From Adineta vaga (lineage: Eukaryota > Rotifera): a stretch of DNA of 64,000 nt. The notes beneath the pieces are model-generated. The model saw only the letters and a program-made list of their open reading frames with translations, was not told the DNA's origin and did not search any database. This document shows, piece by piece, positions 49,774 to 61,155 of this stretch; position 1 is the first letter of the stretch; each line of letters begins with the position of its first letter. A program made the position numbers and the translations under genes. The stretch is from assembly GCA_021613535.1 (NCBI GenBank), contig CP075492.1, positions 6,014,001 to 6,078,000 on the forward strand. Reading direction: 5' to 3'.

Positions 49774-52700
49774 TTATATATATATCGGAGCTTCTTGGCC
49801 TGTTAATAGACGATACATTTGAGTTGGCATAGTTTTCATTCGAAGCTAAATAAAAAATTTAAAAAAAGAGAATTATCTTTTAATCTCATCAAAAGAAAAA
49901 TCACTAACTTCACCGATGGAATGCGATAACATATTAACGATTCGTTCGTGAGGTGTAACGACAACACTTTGACCATTGATTTCAATAATACGATGGCCAA
50001 CACGAACACCGCCACGCTCGGCAATACCACCACGAAGAAGACTACAGATCTATGATGAGAGAATAGAATGAGATTAAACAATTGTTCAGTACGATTTCGT
50101 TCATTCATTCATTCAACTCATTAGATTAGACATAATTACTATTAGTTAACTACTTACAATGCCATTTTGTACACTAAAACCAAGCTAGAAATGAGAAAAA
50201 TGATAAAAGAATTCCGACAAATTTCCAAGTTTACTTGATATTTTGTATCCGGTCGTCGAATTAATACTTCGACAACAGGTGGACATGGAACAACAACAAA
50301 ACGGACGGTAGTTAAATGCTTCATATTCTAAATCAGACACATGATTTATCATTCGAGAAAAAAAGGAGAACAAATCTATACTTTTATTTGAGTTTGACAA
50401 GTTGATAATGGTAATCCAACCATACTAATACCATTCACTGAGATTATTTGATCACCAATATTCAACTGTCCACCTCTATTCATGAAATTTTAGTTTTACA
50501 AAATAGTTTCATCATACACCACTAACCTTGCTGCAGGTCCACCTGGCATTAAATTTGCAATGACAACCGTCGGTAACATGGATCCCCAACCACTTTCAAC
50601 AATAACAATACCTAATGGTTCATTTTTTGTTTTAGTAACGATAGCCTATTAAAAAAAACACAAGTATCAATTAAAAACTACAAGATCTTCTCCATCTTAT
50701 ATTTCACCTCTTTTTGACATTCTTTCTTGGAAAATCGATCTAGTTCTTCAATTGCAATTTCTTGTTGATCAAGAACTTCTTGATAATCAATATCACGTGT
50801 AAAACTTGGATCATCAATGCCATTGGCTTTTAAAAATTCAACATATGCAACTTGAAATGCTTGTCCAATTGAATGAGCTATGGATTGAGCCTAAAGATAA
50901 ATCCAAACGTAACATTACTAATCAACTCGAATCGATTCTTTAACTCACTTCATCAGATTCAAATACATGGCAAATTAATTTTTGATTAATAGAAACAACA
51001 CGTCGTGTTGCTGATCCATTCGTATCATCACTTCCATCTCCATTGTTATCATTCTGTATATACCTTCGTTTTGCCATTAATACTACTAAATCACCAATAT
51101 CCGCTAAACAATAATAACGAAAAAAAAACGATCACTTTACAATTGAAAACAATCATTATCTTTACTAACCAATATATGATATTGATCGTAATGAATGATC
51201 CATTAGAATATCTTCTAAATCAGTATTTAAAACCATAATTTTCTCTGTGGATATAAATAAATCCACTTCAACCGATGGTTGACTTTCGCCATAGGGTGCT
51301 TTAATTCGTTCGACTGCTTCTTGAGCTTGCATCATTCGTGATACTTTTGATGGATTACCTTCAACTCGTAATTGAGTTGAACCCAAATATCGACAACGAA
51401 ATAAAACGCCTTCGATTAACACTGAAGAATTTTCTGGATCAGCAATAATTCGAGTAATAACTAATAAGGAAAAATAACGATCAATGATTTCGATTTATCA
51501 CAAACAAGTCTCTTCACATGCAATAAATAGACAGACCAAAAAACAACAATAACAACATCAATTTTTTTTACAAATAGATACTTACAAAAGAAAAAATATT
51601 ATGAATGGTTCTCTTAAAACTCGTGATAAAATAAAATAAGAGAGAGAAAAAAATAGACTTTTAATTCAATTCAGATACGTACCCTCGCGTGATCTCGATG
51701 GTTTTGACACAGCCTATCAAAAATAAGATAGATTTATAGACTTTTCCATTTCATCATATTATTAATTTAACATACCGCATCACGAATAGCATCATTTTTG
51801 ACATTGATTCGATGTTCATTACTAAGTAATTTATCGGTTTCTTCATCAGTATCATAATCTAACAGACGAGGAAAAAAAGAAAAGATTATTGACTTAGTTA
51901 TTAATTTTCATGCTAATTAACGGTATCATAACAAAAAAAGATGGGGAAAATGAGCATGCGAAACTAACCCTTCTTTCGTTGTTTTATATCTAAAGTATTT
52001 ATTTTGTGAATAAATCCTTTCTGAAAATTGAAATTACCTGTTGGAATAGTTGATGATTCTTCTACAATATTTCTATGCTGTTGATTTGCTTGAGTAGTGG
52101 TTGATACAGGTACTTGTGATCGAATAGAAGAAGTTTTAACTTGAGATTCAGATTCATGTTGAGTTGATTTGGCAAATTGATGTTTATGTGAAGGTAGTAA
52201 CGATGAAGAATTCGATTGAACTAAAAAATCACTTTGAGTTGATTGATGACGATTCGTAGATTTCATTCGAACAGGTGGAGAATGTTCATCACCACTGATA
52301 TTTTCAGAATCAGATAAACCATCTTCCAATACAGGCATGCCTAAACAAGAAATATGAATAAATGAGATTCATGTATAAAGTGAAAGTTTTTGAATACTTA
52401 CTGACAGCTGTATTGGACTTTATACTATCAATCGAAATAATACTATCGGCATCATTGGTTCCACCACCATCACCGTCGGATAATAAATCTGGTGATAAGC
52501 GAGATAGACTACCATTGATTACTTGAAGATTATGATGAAGTGAAGATGATGATGATAATAATTTATTAGCTGAGGACGTCTTTTTCTGACTTTCATTTCC
52601 AATTATATCTGATGGTTTAATCGAATCAACAGTGATTGATGAAGGAATTTCAATATGTTCTCTTGTGGGAGTTGTCAACATTGATGAAAAATTATCTAAA

Positions 52701-53010
52701 CAGAACTTATAGCTTTTCATTCGAATCATATCTTTCAATGATCATACCTGACAGTGATGCATGCTCTTGTAAAAGACGAGCTGCAATTGTCTGCTGTTGT
52801 TGTGCATAATAAGCCGATAGACCTTGGGAACCATATTGTTGTTCGAGTAATAATGGATCATAGGTTGGATAGAATGATGGTAGATTATTTGTAGGTGGTG
52901 GATAAGGTAGATACAATCCAGGATGTTGATGTGGAAATGGATAAACTCCCGCAGACCATAATGGCTGACCATACGGATCAAATGTAGTTGGAGGCATAAC
53001 TGGACGATAT

Positions 53011-53043
<33 letters not shown>

Positions 53044-54743
53044 TGATGATGATGATGATGGTGATATCCGTTTTGCATTGTTTCTTCATTTGCTGAATCT
53101 GCATTGATGGAATCAGGTGTCATTTCACGTGAGAAATGACCGTTTTTTGCATTAGTAGATGAAGTAATATCGAATAATCGTAAATCATTTTGAGTTAATT
53201 GTGATGGTTTAGTCGTTGTTCGACGCATTTGTGTTGCAATAGTTTCAAGATTTTTTTCTAATGCTGCATCAACACGTTTGGTTCCAGAAGAATTAATGGA
53301 TGTCAATGAAACAGGTTTAGCTAAACCGGGACCATTGATAGGTGAAGATCGATCAGATATTGATTGATTTTCATCTAAATAAATAGAAGTTAATCTTTTT
53401 TTTTTCGAACAAAGAAATAGATATTCTTACGACGAGCATTAAGATTCATTGGTGATCCTCGACCATCATTTTTCATTGCTAATGATGTCGACAACGATGC
53501 ATTATTATGATCGGATGTTATATCAGTTGCAGACGAAGAAAGTGATTTTGGAATGTTATTATCAATCTATTTAGAACAAGCAAACAAGAATGAGCAAGTG
53601 TTAATTCAAGGAAAATAACAAAAAATATGTGACGCTGTATGTATAGACTATGTTCTAACCTTGATTTAGTAATAATATGGGTGACATATGTATACATTTC
53701 GAATCTGTTATGTTTTAAAAACAAGAAAAACAATTAAACACATCGAGACAGACGAAGAAGTCTTAGAGTTTACTTATAGACAATAGAGAATGAAATAAAA
53801 GTACTCTTGAATCGACTTATGATGAACTATTGCAATCGATCAACACATGCAATTAGAAGGATGAGTTGATTCGACACTCATGCTAGCTGTTCTTTCTCTG
53901 TTCACAGACAGACATTACTGATTCACGCTGACATATACTCTTTTTTTTTCAATTAAACAAAGAGATCGATACTCGAGATAAAGCAATCATGCAAACTTTT
54001 TCTTTGTTGTTGTGTGCCTTATCTCATGAGATTGAAGAATATAAACGAAAAACTTACACGTTGGTTTTGATGATAATGGTGTTTATGACGAGATTTTGTT
54101 CTCGTCATATCAGTTATCGATAAGGACAGCATATGCTAGTTATATTGAGTCATTCAACTTCAGAATATATTAATGCTAGTCTATGGATCTATCTTGTTCT
54201 TCTCTTTCTTTTCTTCTTCGTCTCTTATTCTCTTTTTTTCTGCTTCAATCCATCTGTCAATGCAAAGGAAGGGAAAAAAATCTTTAGAGAATGAGCCGAT
54301 GAATTCTTCTTTATCAATCTATATGCTAAAAAGTAGTTCTGATGCTCATCAAACGGCAACAAAAGGAGAGAACGAATGACATTTGATTAACATTAAAGAC
54401 CAACAATATTTTTGAACAACGGAAGTAGGATATTTCTTTTTTCTTTTGGTCGAAACTGCCAATAGAATTGTACAAAAGAAATGAAAATTAGACAGATGTG
54501 CGGATTGGAATATGCTCAAGGGTATATGCATGTCTATCACTGATGGACACTTGTGATATCAACAAGAAAAACAAGAAAGAAGATGAATGAGATCAAAGAG
54601 TTCATCAAATGACCGTCTACTGTAGAGACAAATTGAATTACCTGTACATTTGTTGATGTAACTGAATCTTCATTTTTGTCTTCAATAATTTCTTCATTAA
54701 CATCACTACTATTAACAGCATTGGATGATTGAAGATGTTCCAT
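49774..54743 (-). CDS. APBA: X11/Mint adaptor (APBA): PTB domain and two PDZ domains
   Basis: A long multi-exon gene from the ATG at 54743 (an alternative ATG exon is near 54115) to TAA at 49774. The N-terminal half is disordered, with a Tyr/Pro-rich stretch and adjacent His and Gln runs (53010-53065). The PTB domain starts around 51422 ([30 protein letters not shown]) and continues through [21 protein letters not shown] near 50960. The linker FSKKE leads to PDZ1 ([20 protein letters not shown]) and PDZ2 ([31 protein letters not shown]), and the protein ends [15 protein letters not shown]. That ending and the PDZ sequences are nearly those of vertebrate X11, where the tail folds back on the PDZs. 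X11/Mint proteins bind APP, Munc18 and kinesin cargo and organise presynaptic trafficking. The middle exons were read by similarity, and not every N-terminal border was verified. Confidence 0.9.
53010..53065. repeat. In-frame polyglutamine and polyhistidine coding repeat
   Basis: Complement of CTG/TTG and ATG units, read on the minus strand as a His run followed by a Gln run in the APBA N-terminal region. Likely length-variable. Confidence 0.85.
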
Positions 54744-55855
54744 TGTGTTAATTCTTCATGTATTCGTGATGAGGATACTAAAAAGTAAACTAATAGAAAT
54801 AAATCAATGTATTTTCAGGACAATGTGAGAATATTATAAAAGGAAACAAATTCAATTGGATTCTGATTTTGATTCTTTTCTTCATAAACTCCTAGCTGAT
54901 GCGATAAATTGATTGAATTAATATCTAATAAAAAGTCTCTAAGAAGTGACAGCAACAAGTCTGTAAAAGTTGAAAGCAAAGAAGAAGGAGGAGAAGAAGA
55001 AGCAGAAGAAGAAGAAGAAGAGAAGTATCTAAGTCTCAGATTATGAAAAATTCAAGACGGCAATATAGTTGCACGTGTATTATTATTCATTGGTCAATGA
55101 TGATAATGATGAAAAGGAGAAAGAAAATGGAGTAAAAATCGTAATAGAAGAAAAAGAAGAAGAAGAAGAAGACGCGGTGCATCAGGAGCAGTAAGGAAAT
55201 AAAGGAAAAAAACGAAGGGGAAGAATGAAAAAGTAACGAGTATGTTGCTTATTTTCATTTGTGAGTCTTACTTTGCCGCAGGTTTTTTTTCTTCCTCTAT
55301 CTAATAATATTGATAATGATGCCATTCTAACACATTAATATTCTTTTACAGAAGTAAAACATATATTTACATATGCGTATACAGATACTAGTCGACATTT
55401 GTCGTTTAATATAAAAGAAACTGCATCGATATGAATGAAGTTAATCTCAAGTAGAGCTACAATCAAGTTTTTTAACCTCGAGAAAGAAACAAGATGAAGC
55501 AAAACGGAAGAACGAGAATATATATTGCATGTTCAATAAGTAATAGATACTCTCGTTTGGACTGGATTCTCTCATCGTTTGTATGTTGTTAGTAAGGATA
55601 AGAGTATATATCTCGAGGACTTATTCAATCGAAACATTGTTTGTCTGTTTATTTTTTTTCAATTAAACATACCCGATCAAAAATAATTGTATTGATGTTA
55701 CATACAATTCGAATTAAAACTGATCATGATCTAGAACACAAATAAATTAGAAGAACAATAAAAAAATCTGCTCGGCTGATATATTTTGTTTATTAAATAA
55801 ACACAAAAATATTATATTACAAATATCACAATGAGAAAAGAAAGCTCTTTTTACA
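54744..55855. other. Intergenic region with GAA repeats
   Basis: About 1.1 kb upstream of APBA and downstream of the amidase. Contains two GAA-rich microsatellites (54981-55024 and 55147-55173). No ORF with coding character. Confidence 0.5.
54981..55024. repeat. GAA-rich microsatellite
   Basis: Imperfect gaa/agg/agc repeat seen directly in the sequence, upstream of APBA. A second, shorter one lies at 55147-55173. Confidence 0.85.
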
Positions 55856-56902
55856 TTAGCGAGGTTTTAATGTACGAATTTTTGCAAAAATATCTTGTTT
55901 TATACCTGGATTCATAATTGCTGTATAGATGGTGAGTCTATTTAGAACAGGTATCACAGATAGAACAATATCAAACATATTCTCCGATGTCATTTGTGTT
56001 GAATTAAATGTTCGAAGAATATTTTCTGCTGTTGTTCGTCTCGGATCTTTTGGTGGATCATCTAACCAATGATCGTAATTTGTTTGTACAAGTGTAGAAT
56101 TTAATTCAATTGGATTGATTGAATTCAAACGATTTCGTGTAATAAGCATTCCTGATGAATGGCCATTAGTTAGAATAAAATACACTGGAGCAATTAGATG
56201 TTGATATTGAAGTGTATCTTTCATATCTTGATAAGACATAGAAGAATTATCAAAAATAGAACGTGTTATTATAAATAATGGTAGAGAATGTAAATGTAAA
56301 ATTGACATCAATGCATTCATCCACCAATCTTTATCATTGATATCCCGTTGATTAATGCTTAAACTAAAGTATCCTGAACGTGAACTTGTCAATAAACCAA
56401 TAGAACCAGCGAAATGAACTGATTCATAAGTGAATGTTGGATCTGATTGGCGATAGAATTTTGCATGAAATGTCAAACGACGAAGTAGATCTGTATTCAA
56501 ATCAAAATCTAGATTTCGACCATGAATTATAGTGCCATTCAATGTTCGAACAAGTAAACTTGTACAAAATGTCCTCAATTCATAGACAAAATTGATCAAA
56601 ACGATATCAGCAACAGGCATCGATAGCGCTTGGGCGATAGAATAGAATTCATCATGATAAGGTTGAGGAATATGTTGATTTAATCGACTAGCAACAACTT
56701 CAGCTAAATCGATATATGCTTTTGGTATTTGATCACGAATAGCAATGTTAAATTCGTTCATTGGTTCAATGAAATTTGGTATTATATCGGACCATCGATG
56801 AATTGGATCACGATCAAGATCAATTGAAAAACTAGGAATATCCAGAGGAATATCGCTTTGTACAAGAGAAATAAATAATATATTGATTACAATAAATATC
56901 AT
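55856..56902 (-). CDS. Acid ceramidase / NAAA-like lysosomal amidase
   Basis: An intronless 348-residue ORF. It begins with a signal peptide (MIFIVINILFISLVQS), followed by a propeptide-like region. The Ntn-hydrolase nucleophile Cys is in FCTSLLVRTLNG, followed by HGRNLDFDL, the strongest match to NAAA/ASAH1, where autocleavage before this Cys creates the active beta chain. TNYDHW and DPRRTTAENIL correspond to the conserved NYDHW and RR motifs. These enzymes hydrolyse N-acylethanolamines or ceramide in lysosomes. NAAA is closer by the CTS and NYDHW context, but substrate cannot be fixed from sequence. No splice sites are needed. A TTTTTAG acceptor lies directly before the ATG. Confidence 0.88.
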   Translation of the reverse strand: MIFIVINILFISLVQSDIPLDIPSFSIDLDRDPIHRWSDIIPNFIEPMNEFNIAIRDQIPKAYIDLAEVVASRLNQHIPQPYHDEFYSIAQALSMPVADIVLINFVYELRTFCTSLLVRTLNGTIIHGRNLDFDLNTDLLRRLTFHAKFYRQSDPTFTYESVHFAGSIGLLTSSRSGYFSLSINQRDINDKDWWMNALMSILHLHSLPLFIITRSIFDNSSMSYQDMKDTLQYQHLIAPVYFILTNGHSSGMLITRNRLNSINPIELNSTLVQTNYDHWLDDPPKDPRRTTAENILRTFNSTQMTSENMFDIVLSVIPVLNRLTIYTAIMNPGIKQDIFAKIRTLKPR

Positions 56903-56914
56903 CTAAAAATAGAA
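56903..56914 (-). promoter_or_regulatory. Splice acceptor abutting start codon of the amidase gene
   Basis: On the minus strand TTCTATTTTTAG is followed directly by the ATG. The coding sequence itself has no introns, so this acceptor is most simply explained by a spliced leader or a 5' UTR intron. Confidence 0.55.
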
Positions 56915-56967
56915 TAGAACCAGTAGGAATAAATAGTTGTTGTTATTTTTTTTTTCTATTTATATTC

Positions 56968-58420
56968 TCAAAAATTCATCATTCGTTTAATAGCTTCTAA
57001 ACAACGCCATTTCGATGGAAAATAAAAAGGTTCAAAAACATGTGGAATTGGATGGATATCATAGCCACAAACACGTTCTACCGGAGCTTCCAGATTTAAA
57101 AAGCATTCTTTCTAAAAAAGAACAAAAAAGAAAACGGTTAATTACAAAGTAAATATTATTTATTTTAACATACAGCAACAGTTGCAGCTATTTCCGCACC
57201 AACTCCACCAGTAATGGGTGCTTCATGACTAATTAATAATCTACCAGTTTTACTAACTGATTGACATATTGTATCAACATCCCATGGTACAATCGTTCGT
57301 AAATCAATCAGTTCACAAGATATATTCTCTTTTGCAGCCATTTGTGCTACTTCTCGAAGTACATGAACTTGTGTTCCCCATGAGACAAGGGTAACATCGG
57401 AACCTTCTTGAATAATTTGAGCTTTCGACAATGGAATAGTATATTCCTTAATAGGTACATCTTCTTTTGCTGAACGGTAAAGAATTTTTGGTTCAAAAAA
57501 TATGCATGGATTATCATCTTTAATGCATGATATAAGTAAACCTTTAGCTTCAATGGCACTACGTGGAATAACAACCTTCAAAATTCGAAATTAAATTCAA
57601 TGAAAAACATTAAAAAAAATTCAATTCTATTTTACTTTAATGCCAGGTGTATGCATAAATTGTGCTTCAGGAGATTGTGAATGATATAATGCACCATGTC
57701 CAACTGCACCCCACGGTGCACGAATAGTTAATTTACCGCAATTAAATAAATTTTGTGAACGATATCGATATTTTGCCGCTTCATTTACGATCTGAGAAGA
57801 AAAGCATATATATATGGATAATAATATACAAATCAATCGAAATTTATTCTTACTTGATCGTATGCAGGAAATATATAATCAGCAAATTGTATTTCAGCAA
57901 TAGCTGTTGCTCCAGCTACTGCTGCACCTATTCCAAAACCAATAATACCTTGTTCACACAAGGGTGTATTGAATACACGATCAGCGCCTTTAATAGAAAT
58001 CAATGTAACACTAAAGAACAAAGAATTCTTTTTTTTTTCTAACCATATTTCGATCTCAATTCTGTTGTACACCGGAAAACACCACCAAATGCTACGTCTT
58101 CACCGAATACAACTATCATATAGAATTGATATCAATTTAAAACTTGATGAAAAAAAAAGCATATAAGTCCTACTTGCTGTATTATCGTTGCCAAGAGTAA
58201 TATCGAGCGAATTTTGAATTGTTTGACATAGATTCATTTCTTTCGTTGGACCTGATAATTAAAAGTGCATAATTAATAATAAACAAGTTCAAATAATATA
58301 CTAACCAAGAGATGCATCGGGTTGATCTTTGAAAAATGTAAAATGAGCTACATGACGCCGTGGAAAAAACGGCGAACATTTTGGTATGTTAAATATTAAA
58401 CGACGTAAAGGTAAATTCAT
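56968..58420 (-). CDS. BCKDHB: Branched-chain 2-oxoacid dehydrogenase E1 beta subunit
   Basis: Seven exons, 58306-58420, 58174-58251, 58044-58112, 57854-57987, 57636-57791, 57174-57575 and 56968-57111, join in phase to 365 residues. The first exon gives an Arg-rich amphipathic mitochondrial targeting peptide ([12 protein letters not shown]). The body is highly conserved: [54 protein letters not shown] split over two exons, [39 protein letters not shown] and HEAPITGG. With the alpha subunit it forms the thiamine-diphosphate E1 of the matrix complex that degrades Leu, Ile and Val keto acids. All key segments are intact. A CATTTAG acceptor directly precedes the ATG. Confidence 0.94.
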
Positions 58421-58432
58421 CTAAATGACAAA
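58421..58432 (-). promoter_or_regulatory. Splice acceptor abutting start codon of BCKDHB
   Basis: On the minus strand a T-rich tract ends TGTCATTTAG directly before the ATG at 58420. Same arrangement as at 3966, 47887, 49456 and 56903. Confidence 0.55.
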
Positions 58433-60510
58433 AAAACAACATTTTTGAAAAATAAATAATGAATAATTAGAGGTAGATTAAATTATTTGTGCTCATTTAA
58501 CAATTAGACTAAACATCGATTGATTCAATTGAAAACATATAATATGGTGAGGATGAGGAAAATGAAATGAAAAGGTAGGAGTTGTTAGGACCTTCTCTTT
58601 TTTCATACGTGTAATAACAACCAATAGAATGTCGAAAAACAAAAGATGGCATTGAGGTACAACCCAAATTTTGTTCTGTTTCGTTGTTTCAAGGCATTAT
58701 TTTTTACTAATAAATTTTAACACGTTATGAATTTGAACTTTTTTCTAGGAGAAAAAGATGATTTATCCTATTCATCGTAAAGAACGATCTGATAGACATC
58801 GATTGTCTGCTTGCTTGCCGATGTGTTCGCACTTCATTGATTGGTTAGAGAATAAAGTGAAAATAGAAGTAACAATAAAATTTGACCAAGTGTAATCGAG
58901 GTCGAGAAATCTTTTGACATGAATATCGTTTTCACGAGAAAAAGCCTTTTTGTTTAATTACAATAGAAAAAAAGGTTAGATATATAACTGAAATAAAACT
59001 TTTAACAAGTTTGTAGAAGCATATCAACATTTTCATGATGATAATTCGCAATAGCTAAATCAAATTTTTCTATCATTGTTAAAATCAGCAACAAAATGAG
59101 AAAATGGTTGTGATTCATAATCAAGTGTAAATAATATTATAGTATTAAATAAATCCTCGCATTTACCTAGAAAATCTCTAAAATTATTTTTACCATTAAT
59201 TAATACGAATAATATCTTTTATTTGATCTTTATTTAAATTCTTAATAATAATTGATAGTGCTCAGGATGATGATTCCGAATTAGAAAACCTCCGGAACAC
59301 ACTAGAAAACAGTAAAGATTTTCCGATCTGGAATATCGTTTCCATGAAATCACTTCAAATGTTTAGGAACCGATCATTTCCCCACCAAATTGGATTCTCC
59401 GATCTGAGATGGATATGAATCATAACTAGGAAAATAAATAATTACTGAATGAAATTCTACAGTACTACAACGAAAAAAAATACTTATTCCCTTTTATTCG
59501 CAATCGGTAATCGTGGTCGAGGATCTCGGATCTGACGTCATTTTTACTTGATTACTTATTAATTAACTAGCTAATCAAAAAATGAAGACGTTCATGTTAA
59601 CGGCTAGCCGTGTGAGTGGCTGAGCGGAGGGAGACCGACGAACGGCTAGACGTTGATTTAGAGAGTGATACTTCAGAATATGGATTTGAATGACTTTCAC
59701 TTTCTCTGTACGTTTCTTCGGAGTTACTTAATTGATGATCTACGAGAACGAATCCGACAAGATTCTGTTTCCTGAAAATGAAACCTATACTGGAGACGAC
59801 ACGATCATGCAAACTTCTAAGTCTTCAGTTATGAATTGATCTACTATGATGAGCGAATCTCTCACATTACATTCACATGATTGGAAGGAAAATAGAAAAA
59901 AGACCATGCGCGTTAGTGACTAGTAGTGAGTGACCGACGAGCGATGGAAGGTCTGCTTAAGAACCTTATAGGAAGGAAAATAAGTATGGATATTGCTTTT
60001 TTTGAGAAGTATCAAGCGATCAGATCCATGAATATTTACAAACAGCACTTGTTTTTCCTTTTCTCGTTCAATAAGTAATTTAATGATACTCTGAAATTGT
60101 GAAAAGAAGAAAAACACTTTTAAAAAGGTTTTGTGTATAAAGTTTGCTTGGACCGTGATCCGGTCAAGGTCAGGTCCAGCTTGCGGGTGTTACTTAGCGC
60201 TGTTATCATTCTGTCGGAAAAGGGTCAACGAATCCAGAAGATGAGCATTACTAGTTGGTTAAAATACTCTAGACAATCTGTGATTTTGGCATTGTATTCA
60301 TTAATATCCATAAAATACAAAATTTTCTTAAAATCGAACAATGAAACTAATTTTAGTTGTGATTCATGATATGTCAGAGAACTAACATATCCCATCGGTC
60401 CAAATGAATTAACGAAAGAAAGTTTTTTGTGAATGCAGATATGATGCATACAATGATAATTATAGTATTTTTCTCGGCGATAAATAGCTCATAATTGAAA
60501 AACAAGAAGT

Positions 60511-60750
60511 GAAATCGATAGAGCTCATCGAGGTGGACATGGACCCACTAAAACTAGCGTTTGAACCTGTCTACGATCGAATCCTCCCGGGCTTTTCTGA
60601 AATTTGAGCATTTTTTGGTTTTTTGGGGGGGTAAGGTTGGCTATTTTCCGAAATATTTTTTGCAATCGTTAGAGCTCGTCGAGTTCTACTTGGACCCAAT
60701 AGACTCAGAGTTGGACCCAGTCCACAGACGAACCCGTCCTGGAAAAACGC
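60511..60750. repeat. Pair of diverged direct repeats, GC-richer than surroundings
   Basis: Copy 1 (about 60511-60600) and copy 2 (about 60662-60750) share the order ATCG-TAGAGCTC-TCGAG, TGGACCCA, a second GAACC/TGGACCC block and a CGA-CC-TCC-GG end, about 150 nt apart. A G run (60624-60631) lies between. Not explained by any gene. Confidence 0.55.
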
Positions 60751-61138
60751 GAATCCGGTGCTAAGATATTCTACGTCTTTCTTATCTTATCATAAGAGTG
60801 AAGGGAGAGAGTTTGCTTAAACTGCACATGTATCAAAAAATTATGTTATTACGTTATGCGCATTGTGTTTGCTTTGGTATTCGCATGACGTCGTGTAGAA
60901 TATTATGCGTGAATGCAACGTAACTAAGCCGACGATTATATGCCGCATTTTTTCCATCCAATATTTATTCTTCTGTCCGATCATAGATTCAACAATGTTG
61001 CCTCTTGATAAGAGGTCAGTCAGACTAAATAATTCAAGGTGAATTAAGAAAGATAATTGGTCTTTTTCCATAGCAAAGCGAACTGTATTGGTTAATTTAG
61101 ATGTAAAAGAAGCAGATGGATATGCACAAACAAGTCTA

Positions 61139-61155
61139 TTTATATATATATATAT
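61139..61155. repeat. TA dinucleotide repeat
   Basis: Perfect TA run. Confidence 0.85.

Noticed and set aside
59600-59660. Sequence with GGCTGAGCGG resembling the D-arm of a Leu or Ser tRNA
   Set aside because: No matching acceptor stem, anticodon arm or TPsiC box (GTTCRANNC) at the right spacing.
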